Below, piece by piece: positions 47,997 to 57,121 of a stretch of 64,000 nucleotides of DNA. Source of the DNA: JAGQOZ01 sp041399205 (lineage in GTDB: Bacteria > Planctomycetota > Planctomycetia > Pirellulales > Pirellulaceae); NCBI GenBank assembly GCA_041399205.1, contig JAWKTK010000020.1:129066-193065 (forward strand). Direction: 5' to 3'. Made by a program: the position numbers and the translations under genes. Positions within the stretch are counted from its first letter, which is position 1. Every line of letters starts with the position of its first letter. The notes under the pieces are model-generated. The model saw nothing but the letters and a program-made list of their open reading frames with translations, was not told the DNA's origin and ran no database searches.

Positions 47997-49452
47997 CCTA
48001 CAAGCTTCGAAGTTGATCTTTGAATTATCCAAAAAAGGACGAGGCAGTGTGCGGCTACCGGCGGCCGACGTGCCGGAAACCGACGTGCGTCAACATCTGC
48101 CAGCGTATGCGTTGGCCGACAAAGAACTGCCGATGCCGGAAGTAGCCGAACCCGATGTAATTCGGCATTTCACCAATCTATCCACCATGAACATGTCTGT
48201 GGATACGCACTTCTATCCGCTCGGTTCGTGCACCATGAAGTACAATTCCAAGCGAAACGAACGCTTGGCTTCGCTGCCTGGCTTTTTGAACGTCCATCCG
48301 TATCAAAGCGAAAAGTCCATGCAGGGCTTGCTGCAATTGCTGTTCGAATTGCAGGAATACCTGTGCGAAATTTCCGGTCTGCCCGGCGTCTCGTTACAAC
48401 CCGCCGCCGGTGCTCAAGGTGAACTCGCCGCACTCATGACCGCCGCAGCCTACTTTCGTTCCAAGGGAGACAAACGCACCAAAGTGCTCACTCCCGACAG
48501 TGCTCACGGCACCAATCCCGCCAGTGCTCAGATGGCCGGTTTCAACACCGTTACCATCAAAAGCAACCAAGACGGATTTGTGGATATGGAACATTTCCGA
48601 GCGAACTTGTCGGACGATGTGGCCGTGTTCATGATCACCAATCCCAACACATTGGGACTGTTTGACAAACAAGTGCATCAAATTGCCGAAGAAGTTCATC
48701 AAGTCGGCGGCCTGATCTATCTGGATGGCGCCAACATGAACGCGATCCTCGGGATCACTCGTCCAGGCGACTTCGGCGCCGACATGATGCACTACAATCC
48801 GCACAAAACGTTTAGCGGTCCGCACGGTGGTGGCGGTCCGGGAGCTGGTCCGATTTGCGTTTCGCAAGAACTGGAACCGTTCCTGCCTTCGCCCGTTGTT
48901 GCGAAAGATGGCGACCATTATTACTTGGATTACGATCGGCCGCAGTCAATTGGTCGAGTGCGTAGTTTCTTTGGCAACGTTGGCGTGCTGGTACGAGCTT
49001 ACGCGTATATTCGCACGCACGGTCCCGACGGTTTAAAAAAGGTCTCGGAACACGCCGTGCTGAACGCCAACTATTTGCTCAGCAAAGTCAAACACTTCTT
49101 GCCGGTCCCGCACGGTGATCGCTGTATGCATGAATTTGTCTGCACGGCATCAACACTGAAGAAAGAGAAGGGCGTAACGGCTATGGATATTGCCAAACGT
49201 CTATTGGACTTTGGTTTCCACGCGCCGACTGTCTATTTTCCGCTGGTCGTACCCGAATGCATGATGATCGAACCGACGGAAACGGAAAGCAAAGAGACCC
49301 TGGACGCGTTTGCTCAGATGCTGTTCAAAATCACGGACGAATCAGCCGAACTGCTCCACGAAGCTCCGCACACCACCACCATTCGTCGACCTGACGAAGT
49401 CACGGCCGCTCGAGAACCCATTGTGAAATGGCAACCAACGGGTGGTGCTTAA
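47989..49452 (+). CDS. gcvPB: Glycine dehydrogenase (decarboxylating) subunit 2
   Basis: A 487-residue C-terminal half of the split P protein, holding the PLP lysine in HYNPHKTFSGPHGGGGPGAG. Other conserved parts are FYPLGSCTMKYNSKRNERLA near residue 75 and DSAHGTNPASAQMAGF. It overlaps gcvPA by eight bases, so the two chains should be made in equal amounts. The pathway yields CO2, NH3, NADH and 5,10-methylene-THF from glycine. Confidence 0.97.
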   Translation: MRNLQASKLIFELSKKGRGSVRLPAADVPETDVRQHLPAYALADKELPMPEVAEPDVIRHFTNLSTMNMSVDTHFYPLGSCTMKYNSKRNERLASLPGFLNVHPYQSEKSMQGLLQLLFELQEYLCEISGLPGVSLQPAAGAQGELAALMTAAAYFRSKGDKRTKVLTPDSAHGTNPASAQMAGFNTVTIKSNQDGFVDMEHFRANLSDDVAVFMITNPNTLGLFDKQVHQIAEEVHQVGGLIYLDGANMNAILGITRPGDFGADMMHYNPHKTFSGPHGGGGPGAGPICVSQELEPFLPSPVVAKDGDHYYLDYDRPQSIGRVRSFFGNVGVLVRAYAYIRTHGPDGLKKVSEHAVLNANYLLSKVKHFLPVPHGDRCMHEFVCTASTLKKEKGVTAMDIAKRLLDFGFHAPTVYFPLVVPECMMIEPTETESKETLDAFAQMLFKITDESAELLHEAPHTTTIRRPDEVTAAREPIVKWQPTGGA

Positions 49453-49485
49453 TTCGACCCCGACGACTGGACTTGCAACGTTAAC

Positions 49486-49821
49486 CTACGAACTCGCGTC
49501 TTCCTTGGGTTCGACGCGTAAACGCACTTGGATTTCGTCGCCCTGAATACGCACTTCGTAAGACGGAATCTTGATCTTGGGATTGTCGCACCAAGTACCG
49601 TCACACACTCGAAAACGCCAGGCGTGCCACGGGCAAGAGACTTCACCATCTTCAAAGTGCCCGCCCACCAATGACGCTCCCATGTGCGGGCAAAAATCGT
49701 CAATGGCATGGTATTCGTCTCCCGTCCGAAAAACCGCCACCATTTTTCCGTCCAGCGGGAAGGCTTCGCTGGAGCCATCTTCAATCGCACCAACTTTGGC
49801 AATGGTTTTGAATTCAGACAC
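49486..49821 (-). CDS. Rieske [2Fe-2S] ferredoxin-like protein
   Basis: A 111-residue soluble Rieske protein. GTG 49821 is chosen since AGGA lies eight bases upstream; the longer ATG/TTG starts add a leader unlike the family. The cluster ligands are CPHMG and CPWHAWRFRV, spaced as in NirD/biphenyl-dioxygenase-type ferredoxins (C-x-H...C-x-x-H). It would act as a small electron carrier or as a nitrite-reductase-like small subunit, but no partner oxygenase or reductase gene is adjacent. It is convergent with gcvPB. Confidence 0.9.
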   Translation of the reverse strand: MSEFKTIAKVGAIEDGSSEAFPLDGKMVAVFRTGDEYHAIDDFCPHMGASLVGGHFEDGEVSCPWHAWRFRVCDGTWCDNPKIKIPSYEVRIQGDEIQVRLRVEPKEDASS

Positions 49822-50001
49822 GATGGTTTCCTTTGTACTACCGGCAGCCGAGCGAGCCACAATTGAGCGTTTTGTTCGTCAAACTGCCCTGTAATCTAAC
49901 GGAAAATGCTGCGATACTGCTAGACGTAGGTAACGATTGTCCCATCGCAGAACCTTTATCCGTCGCTAATTACAACTTCCCTTCGCTCAAGCATTGATGC
50001 C

Positions 50002-51831
50002 ATGATAAACCAAGTCCTGAAAGACAAGATTGCCAAGTTGGCGCTGCCCTTTGTCCAACAACCAGCGCAATACATTGGCGGCGAATTGAATATGGTTCGC
50101 AAGGATCATGGCCAAGTGCAGGGCAAACTCTGTTTTGCCTTTCCGGATACGTACGCTTTGGGCATGAGCCATCATGGGTTGCAGTTATTGTATTCACTCA
50201 TGAACCGCGACCCCAATTGGGTTTGCGAACGCGCGTTCACTCCCTGGTCCGACATGGAAGCGAAACTACGCGAACACCAACTGCCGCTGTACAGTCTAGA
50301 AACGTTCACGCCGTTGTCCGAATTTGACGTCCTGGCGTTCACGCTGCAATACGAAGTGGGCTACACCAATGTCTTGACCATGTTGGATCTGGGCGGCGTT
50401 CCATTACGCAATGAAGCTCGTACGCTGCACCATCCGCTGGTGATTGGCGGCGGGCCGTGCACGCAGAATCCAGAACCGATGGCTCCATTTATCGACGCGC
50501 TGGTGACCGGCGATGGCGAACCAAGCCTGCCGCTAATTTGCGATAAATGGCTGGAGATCAAGCAGCAATTTGCCGCCGAAGGTTTTGCCGAAGGGGAAGC
50601 AGGTCGCCGGCAACGAGAGAGTGCCGTTCGACAACTCGCCGCCGCCTTGCCATTCTGCTATGTTCCTCGCTTCTACCAACCAGAATACTGTCACGATCGC
50701 ATCGCCACGTTAAATCGACTCCATTCAGACGTGCCGGAAACGATCGAACCATCTGTGATATCCGACTTGGACAGTATCCCTCTGCCCACCAAGCCCATTG
50801 TGCCTTACGTGGAAACGGTGCACGATAGAATTTCGATCGAAATCATGCGAGGCTGTCCGTGGCAATGTCGTTTTTGCCAAAGCACCGTGATCAAACGACC
50901 GCTGCGAATTCGATCGGTCCAAACCATTGTCGACGCGGCACTGGAAAGCTATCGCAATACCGGTATCAACGAGATTTCCGTGCTTTCGCTTTCCAGCAGT
51001 GATTACCCGCACTTTGAAGAATTGATTCTCAAGCTGAAAGAAGTCTTCACTCCGTTAGGTGTCAATCTGTCCGTGCCCAGCTTGCGAGTCAACGAACAAC
51101 TACGATCCATTGCAGAACTACTCGGCAATCGACGTCGGTCGAGCTTAACTCTGGCGCCCGAAGTGGCTCGCGACGATATGCGCGAACAAATTCGCAAGAA
51201 GATCAAGAACGACGATTTGTACGAAGGTTGTCGCGAAGCCTTTAAACGCAACTTTGAAAGCGTCAAGCTCTATTTTCTGTGTGGCCTGCCGGGCGAACGC
51301 CCCGTCGATCTGGACGGCATCATTGAAATGGCCGAAACGATTTCCAAGATCGGGAAAGAAGTCCGAGGCCGATTTGCGCGAGTCACCGCCAGTGTGTCTA
51401 ACTTCGTTCCCAAAGCACATACGCCGTATCAATGGAACGGCATGCAGACTCGCGAATATTTCGCATGGGCACATCGCTACCTGCGTTCAAAGGTCAAACT
51501 TCGCAGCGTCAATGTCAAGTGTCACGATATCGACACCAGCCTGCTGGAAGGAATCTTAAGCCGAGGTGATCGGCGGATGGGAGAAGTGATTGAATTGGCT
51601 TGGAAGCGAGGAGCCAGGTTAGACAGCTGGCAAGAACATCTGGACGCGCAACGCTGGTGGGACGCATTGCAAGACTGTGAATTGGACCTTGAACGCCAGC
51701 TTCACCAACCATACGAACTGACCGACAAACTCCCTTGGGATCACGTGAACGTGAAATATGGTCGCACGTTCTTGGAAAAGGAACAAACACGATCCGTCGT
51801 TCAACTTACCTCGATGGCCGATGCCACCTAA
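50002..51831 (+). CDS. Radical SAM protein with B12-binding-like N-terminus (TIGR03960 type)
   Basis: A 609-residue enzyme. The N-terminal ~270 residues resemble the B12-binding-like domain of this family (KLCFAFPDTYALGMSHHGLQ). The radical SAM core carries the CxxxCxxC cluster motif in RGCPWQCRFCQ (about residue 290), with SVLSLSSSDYPHFEELI and APEVARDDMREQIRKKIKND downstream. This layout matches the TIGR03960 family, often fused to or beside a DUF2344 domain; that domain is not present here or next door. Proposed roles involve modification of ribosomal proteins or tRNA, unproven. Starts at ATG 50002. Confidence 0.85.
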   Translation: MINQVLKDKIAKLALPFVQQPAQYIGGELNMVRKDHGQVQGKLCFAFPDTYALGMSHHGLQLLYSLMNRDPNWVCERAFTPWSDMEAKLREHQLPLYSLETFTPLSEFDVLAFTLQYEVGYTNVLTMLDLGGVPLRNEARTLHHPLVIGGGPCTQNPEPMAPFIDALVTGDGEPSLPLICDKWLEIKQQFAAEGFAEGEAGRRQRESAVRQLAAALPFCYVPRFYQPEYCHDRIATLNRLHSDVPETIEPSVISDLDSIPLPTKPIVPYVETVHDRISIEIMRGCPWQCRFCQSTVIKRPLRIRSVQTIVDAALESYRNTGINEISVLSLSSSDYPHFEELILKLKEVFTPLGVNLSVPSLRVNEQLRSIAELLGNRRRSSLTLAPEVARDDMREQIRKKIKNDDLYEGCREAFKRNFESVKLYFLCGLPGERPVDLDGIIEMAETISKIGKEVRGRFARVTASVSNFVPKAHTPYQWNGMQTREYFAWAHRYLRSKVKLRSVNVKCHDIDTSLLEGILSRGDRRMGEVIELAWKRGARLDSWQEHLDAQRWWDALQDCELDLERQLHQPYELTDKLPWDHVNVKYGRTFLEKEQTRSVVQLTSMADAT

Positions 51832-51977
51832 CCCTACACCCCTGATTTGCCGTGAAGCATCTTTGACGGGAAAATTCGGGAAAGTCCGGGTACGTCGCGT
51901 TGTCAGCGAACAGGGAATCCACCAAACTGTAGAGTTGCCTTTGCTACGAAATTGCTTGGTGCCGAGTGTCACTGGTT

Positions 51978-52211
51978 ATGATCGACGAACGGGAAATCTT
52001 TGAAATTATCGCAGCCACGCTGGAGGTCCCGCTGGAAAAGGTGACGGCCAACGCGGATTTATTGGGTGACTTAGGCGCCGATTCGCTTGCTTTGGCCAGT
52101 CTGACCGCCGCCATCGAAGAAAAGACTCAGCTGCAACTTCCCATGGACGCGGTGCTGGATATTGAAACCGTGGGTGACATCATCCAACAACTACAGTTGG
52201 CTGGAAAATAG
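51978..52211 (+). CDS. Acyl carrier protein
   Basis: A 77-residue acidic four-helix carrier. ATG 51978 (MIDEREIFEII) is preferred; GTG 51966 is possible. The phosphopantetheine Ser lies in LGADSLALASL. The flanking LLGDLGADSL and the C-terminal DIETVGDIIQQL match ACPs. The residues after DSL (ALASLTAAIEE) differ from the usual DSLDTVEL of the housekeeping AcpP, and no fatty-acid synthesis genes adjoin, so it may serve another acyl pathway. Confidence 0.87.
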   Translation: MIDEREIFEIIAATLEVPLEKVTANADLLGDLGADSLALASLTAAIEEKTQLQLPMDAVLDIETVGDIIQQLQLAGK

Positions 52212-52424
52212 CCGTCTCAATTCGAACAAGAACATCTTCTTCCGTCCGCTGCGAACCAATAGTTCGGTCCTTGGTTCTGGAATACCATCCAAGCCAGGTG
52301 GGGCGTGAGCGTTCTTCGCACCGCAGAAAAAAGTTGCTTACATTGGCTGTGAAACGCTACGCTGTAGGCAGCATCAGCGAGCGAATTCTACTAATCGTTT
52401 GTCTCATCATCACGAGGTGCGGAA

Positions 52425-52967
52425 ATGGCAATCTTCTTAGAACAATCGTGGCCTGTTCTGGCAATTGGAATCACCGCTTTAATCGTAACACTGGCCATTT
52501 GGGTCCAGATGCAACGAGGAATCTTGTTGGTTGCGGCTGCGGCCATTTTGGCGCTAACCGTCGGCGGCGTGGCGTTGGAACGAAAAGTGGTCACGGACTT
52601 TGAAGTCTTACAGACTTCGCTGCAACAGATTGCGGAAGACTTGGCGTCAAACGACATCGATTTAATCGCGCAACATATTTCGGCCAAGTCGCCTCAACTA
52701 CGAAAAGATGCCGCTCGAATTCTGCGGCAAGGGACCATCAAACGAGTGTCGGTGAAGAACAACTTGGAAGCCCAGTTTTCGAACGAAGATCCACCGCAAC
52801 GAGTCGAAGCGTCTTTCAACGCCGTGGCCACCGTCACCGCCAAAGGCGACCCAACGGCCATGCACACCGTTCCTCAGTTTTTTACGGTGGTCTTCGAACG
52901 AGAAAACGGCCAGTGGAAAGTCGTTTCCTACACCAACAGCGACCCTCGCGAAGGCATCCGCCACTGA
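52425..52967 (+). CDS. Small membrane protein with NTF2-like C-terminal domain
   Basis: A 180-residue protein, ATG 52425. Two closely spaced hydrophobic helices at the N-terminus (LAIGITALIVTLAIWVQM and ILLVAAAAILALTVGGVAL) form a hairpin. The remaining ~120 residues look like an NTF2/SnoaL-type cone fold (LQQIAEDLASNDIDLIAQHI...FFTVVFERENGQWKVVSYTN). No function assigned. The gap 52212-52424 upstream shows no gene. Confidence 0.75.
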   Translation: MAIFLEQSWPVLAIGITALIVTLAIWVQMQRGILLVAAAAILALTVGGVALERKVVTDFEVLQTSLQQIAEDLASNDIDLIAQHISAKSPQLRKDAARILRQGTIKRVSVKNNLEAQFSNEDPPQRVEASFNAVATVTAKGDPTAMHTVPQFFTVVFERENGQWKVVSYTNSDPREGIRH

Positions 52968-53154
52968 TCACGTCATCACCACGCTACGTTCACGCTGCAA
53001 CACGCAATTGACAAAAAAGAGACCTTGCAATGCAACATAACTCCATTTTGAGAAGGAAAGTGATAGTTTGCGGCTTTTGTGTCTACTGGAGAGTTGGTGC
53101 CATCCACGATCTTCATCCTTGACCGGTGTCAGCCCAAGACCATCCAAAAAGCTT

Positions 53155-53232
53155 GAAACGCAGAGGCGCTGAGGTCGCAGAGTTGCCTGATTCTTCTCTG
53201 CGTACTTTGCGCCTCCGCGTTTCTGATTTCTC
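53155..53232. repeat. CGCAGAGGCGC...GCGCCTCCGCGTTT inverted repeat, copy 3
   Basis: AACGCAGAGGCGCTGAGGTC (53158-53177) pairs with GTACTTTGCGCCTCCGCGTT (53202-53221). It is the same family as the 32.17-kb element. The gap 52968-53453 holds no other gene; the flanking genes read in the same direction. Confidence 0.75.
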
Positions 53233-53453
53233 CGCTCAAGCCCCTGGTTCGATTTAGAGCGGGCGAATAACGGTTGGTGGGTGGTATCATCCGCCGCCTC
53301 CTGCATTCCGCGGAGTCCCAGAAACAGACACTACCACAGATACAGTTTTTGACCGTTATCGTAACAGCACCTTGGGTACAGAATTACGAATTCCGTCTAC
53401 ACTACAAAGGCGTTGGCGATTGCAAACACAAACGTTTTTCACGGGAGCGTGAA

Positions 53454-54454
53454 ATGCCAAACAAGAAATCTGCCTTTACCATTGTCGAACTTCTTGTGGT
53501 GATTGCGATCATCGGGATACTCGTTGCACTTTTGCTGCCAGCGATTGGTGCGGTGAGGGATCGTGCAAGAGCCACCGAAAATCAAAATAACTTGCGTTCT
53601 ATTGGGCAAGCACTCCAGTCGTATTATTCAACGAAGCAGTACTACACACCGCTCATCAAGTACTACGGCCCACCGAGAATATTGCCTACTATTCCGGCTT
53701 CAGCGCTAGGGAGTACTACCTCATGGGCATTTGAGCTCCTTCCCTATCTCGACCAACAAGGTGTTTACGATTCATTGGATTTCCGTCAGGCGAGTTGGAT
53801 CGTTGGGTCAAATGCCACAGCCTTTGGAACACCAATTGCAACTTTTGCAAATCCGCGATTTCGAGACGGTTCGCAGCTATGCCCGTTTAATGATACTGGC
53901 GAACATGACGGTGCTTTCCCAGAGTTTGGTGGTGCATCAATTGATTATGCAGCTAATGGGGTGTGATTTTTTCGCGGAAAGCAAGTGGCCGACCATTTTC
54001 CGGAGAATTCGTGTTCAACCCGAAAATATCCGGGCCGTTCCATTGGAGCTTAATAAATCCGAAGAAGAAAATAGATGGTTCTGACATAACTGACGGACAG
54101 GCCCATACGATTGCCATAGGGGACCGTTGGACGCCACATAGCATGATAGAGAAAGCGTATTTCGACGAGTCTGGATTCGCTGGGTCAAGTACAAATTCGA
54201 TTGTACGATTTGCGGATGTGCGAAGTGAGCGAGAAGCGATCACCGGCACTCCACCCCAACCTGTATTTCCGGTAGGGCCTCATGATACCGACGAATCTGC
54301 ATACTACAAATTCGGAAGCCCCGCCGTAAAAGGTGACAACTGTTGTTTTGTCTTCTTGGATGGTCACACGAAATGGATTGACTACGACATTGACTTCGCA
54401 ACCTACCGTGCCATCCTGACCATCGCTGATGGCGGTACGCCTGGCGAGTACTAA
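53454..54454 (+). CDS. DUF1559 pseudopilin-like protein, one frameshift
   Basis: About 333 residues. ATG 53454 has GGGAG upstream and opens a class III prepilin signal (KKSAFTIVELLVVIAIIGIL). The N-terminal part continues DRARATENQNNLRSIGQALQ. At 53961 the frame breaks (ASIDYAANG, then VIFSRKASGRPFSGEF after losing one base). The C-terminal part has DGQAHTIAIGDR and FGSPAVKGDNCCFVFLDGHT, the family's GxH-type pattern. Like the other copy at 35.8 kb it would be processed and assembled at the cell surface. The A/T-richer sequence around 53.6-54.4 kb differs from the neighbouring genes. Confidence 0.82.
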
Positions 54455-54489
54455 TTGGACGATTTCGACCAACTATGCCAACATCTGGC

Positions 54490-56820
54490 TTACCTTAATC
54501 CGTTCAGCAATTTCAGATCTTTGTGAAAACGATTGACATCGGCCTCGTACGAGGCGGTCGTTTTGGTCAGCCCTAACGAATACGGCCTTTGAGACTTGAT
54601 GGTCTTGGTCGCGACGTCTATTTTTTTGGATTGGATCACCTGTTCCAAGTGATAGCGTATCGACTCGACTGCCGGAATGCGTGTTTCTTCCTGCTCGGGG
54701 TCACTCAAGAAATGGCTGAGTTGGTCACAATATTTGCAATTGCAGCCCGTTTCGCTGGGACGTCGAAAATCACTCGGCGGACTCGGTTCTTCCGCGGTCG
54801 CTTGGACCAAGCGGTTTATCAATTCGTCAATCCAATTGCGCAAGGCAATCGGCACATCGCCATGTCTCTTGATGGCGAAATCGCGCAGCTTGACGGCCGC
54901 AGGGACTTGGAACTTGCGAAATTCGAACACGCCGGGATAGTCGTGCGTCAATTGCAACACGTCGATCAGCCGATCACTTTCCGCAGCGATCATCGCCTGG
55001 CACAAGACACGCCAAGATTCCTGAGGTGGCGTTCCGCGACTAAAGGATTTTTCGGCCAGCATTTGCACATATGGCGCCAGCTTTTCGTACGCAATGCCAA
55101 ACAGGCTTTGCAATTGTTCCTGAGACAAACCACCATTTTTCTTGTCCCTGGCCAGTTTCAACAGCCATTTGGCGTCGCGCAAAGCGAGCCCTTCCAAGAA
55201 TTTGACTCCATACTGGTTGGCAGGTGGTTCGAATTGAAGCAACTGTTGCAATGCAGGTAGGATTTCTTCAGTGCCAAGTTGCCGAAGTGACCCCAAGACC
55301 AATTGATCCAAGTTGACTTGCCAGTCACGTGCCGAGACGGCTTGAAGAAATGTTCCAATCAAGTCCGGATCGCCAAACTTGGGGAGTTCGTCGGCAAATT
55401 GATTCAGCCAAGGATCGGAATCGTTCTCCAAGCGGTATTGGCTATCGCTGCGATTCGGCCAGTACTTGATAATCGCTTCCGCCAGCTGCTGACAATCTTC
55501 GCAAGCTTGTTCCAGTTCTTCGTCGGAACAGTTGGCGAGATCGGCGCGCATGGCGAGCCATTCCGAGATAGCAAATTCTAGCCCCATTCGCGCTAATATT
55601 TCGAAGTGCTGAGCCGCTGGCCAAATCGTGACGACCGACTTGTGGTACCAACGATCAAGCGTGTTGCCGGCGTTGCCCGTGTAGCCTTCGTAGTATTGTC
55701 TTGTTGGGATCCAATCTTCGCACGGCACTGTACTGACAAGCTGGTTGGATCTGCACCTAAGGGACGGAAAATCGACCTTCTTTCCGTCGCTCGCTTTCCA
55801 ACCATCGACGATAATATGGTCTTCGAACACTTCGCCGATGTCCAGGTCCCTGTGATCTCCCGACCACCGACGAGACGAACGCCGTTCATAGCCAAAACTG
55901 CCATCGTCGGCGAATTGACACAAATGGCGTTCCACTTGACCAAAGTACAGTTGATAGTTCTGCTCGCCCGCAACCGCGACGACATTCTGATACAGTTCCC
56001 GGTCTGTACCTTTCAGATGACTTGGCTTTAGTCCAGCCGCGGTGTACTGATGATCCAAGGCAAATACCAGCGGGTCGGAAGGGTAACTTCGAAACCAATC
56101 GGCGACTTGCTTTTGTAACGCGGGGTCGACCGCAGACGATGATGTTGCCTGCCGTGACTTTCGCTCTGGTTTTAGAAACAAGTTAAACGCCAAACAGACT
56201 CGAACACCCGAAGTCACCTTTTTCACTTCGTGCTGACAATCCGCAAAAAACGCAACATATTGTGGCTGCTTTTGCGATTTCGCTTCCTGAAACAAGAACG
56301 ACTGGCGACGATCACCATGACGAATCAGCAATTCACCACCGCCAAACTTCGAGGGCATGACAACCACCATGGTTGCCACCATCCCTTTGCGTTTTTCGCT
56401 ATCGCGGTGCGGTAAAAAGAAGCCGCCTTTGGGATAGACCAACAGTTTATAGAGTTCGAACTCGAGTCTTTCTTCGTCCAACTTCAGTGCTTCCGCAATG
56501 TCACTACGACTCGATTGAACTGCCTCCACAAGTTCTGGCGACAGCGTTATATTCGCCGCATCAATCTCCAAGGTGTCACGCACACTGGTATCCACAATCG
56601 TCTTGGTTCCCTTGCCGTAAGGTGCCTGAGTGGCAACGTCAACCAGTTTTCGCACGTCGGCGGGACGCATGGGAAGTCGAATGGGGCCGAAATGCTGAAT
56701 CTCCATCACGGTGTCGTTGGTCGAAATCAGCCCTTCACACCAAGGATTGGCTGGTTGAGCCGACGATTTGATGGCAGCGGCTATTATGCTCGCAACATTC
56801 GTCGTCTTTCGATCTTTCAT
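54490..56820 (-). CDS. Large 2-oxoglutarate/Fe(II) oxygenase of eukaryote-like architecture
   Basis: A 776-residue soluble protein. Residues ~120-215 form a prolyl-4-hydroxylase-type double-stranded beta-helix: His138 and Asp140 in GGFFLPHRDSEKRKG, the GGGELLIRHG strand, distal His197 in CQHEVKK and Arg207 in SGVRVCLAF for 2-oxoglutarate. The remaining ~550 residues are mostly helical, with a Cys cluster near the C-terminus (CNCKYCDQLSHFLSDP). This order (oxygenase, long helical region, Cys-x-x-Cys before a FLxDP motif) is what I know from fungal and protist homologues. The substrate is unknown; protein hydroxylation is inferred from the domain. ATG 56820; no operon partner. Confidence 0.87.
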   Translation of the reverse strand: MKDRKTTNVASIIAAAIKSSAQPANPWCEGLISTNDTVMEIQHFGPIRLPMRPADVRKLVDVATQAPYGKGTKTIVDTSVRDTLEIDAANITLSPELVEAVQSSRSDIAEALKLDEERLEFELYKLLVYPKGGFFLPHRDSEKRKGMVATMVVVMPSKFGGGELLIRHGDRRQSFLFQEAKSQKQPQYVAFFADCQHEVKKVTSGVRVCLAFNLFLKPERKSRQATSSSAVDPALQKQVADWFRSYPSDPLVFALDHQYTAAGLKPSHLKGTDRELYQNVVAVAGEQNYQLYFGQVERHLCQFADDGSFGYERRSSRRWSGDHRDLDIGEVFEDHIIVDGWKASDGKKVDFPSLRCRSNQLVSTVPCEDWIPTRQYYEGYTGNAGNTLDRWYHKSVVTIWPAAQHFEILARMGLEFAISEWLAMRADLANCSDEELEQACEDCQQLAEAIIKYWPNRSDSQYRLENDSDPWLNQFADELPKFGDPDLIGTFLQAVSARDWQVNLDQLVLGSLRQLGTEEILPALQQLLQFEPPANQYGVKFLEGLALRDAKWLLKLARDKKNGGLSQEQLQSLFGIAYEKLAPYVQMLAEKSFSRGTPPQESWRVLCQAMIAAESDRLIDVLQLTHDYPGVFEFRKFQVPAAVKLRDFAIKRHGDVPIALRNWIDELINRLVQATAEEPSPPSDFRRPSETGCNCKYCDQLSHFLSDPEQEETRIPAVESIRYHLEQVIQSKKIDVATKTIKSQRPYSLGLTKTTASYEADVNRFHKDLKLLNGLR

Positions 56821-57121
56821 TACGGATAGACTCCCTTATTCGTTTCGCAATGCTGCACCGATACGTCGCAATTGGCGTCAGTGATTTACCGTCAAGCGGA
56901 CTCGTTGCAGCAAGAAAATACCGTGCGTCGCCAATCATTTCAATTTGACGCAATGCGAAATCGCGTGAAATGCGGAAGGCTACGATTTTGCCGAATCAAT
57001 TTGCCTGTGTCGCAATTCGCCAATTTTTTCTTATACTCGTAGGTCATCCTTCTAGGCGAACCGGACGAAACGTTGGGATTCCGAGTTGGCCGAACCCGCA
57101 GTACTGAGGAGTTCGAATTAG

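Noticed and set aside
54589..55260. 223-codon plus-strand frame opposite the oxygenase gene
   Set aside because: Antisense shadow without start signals; the minus-strand oxygenase reading has clear catalytic motifs.
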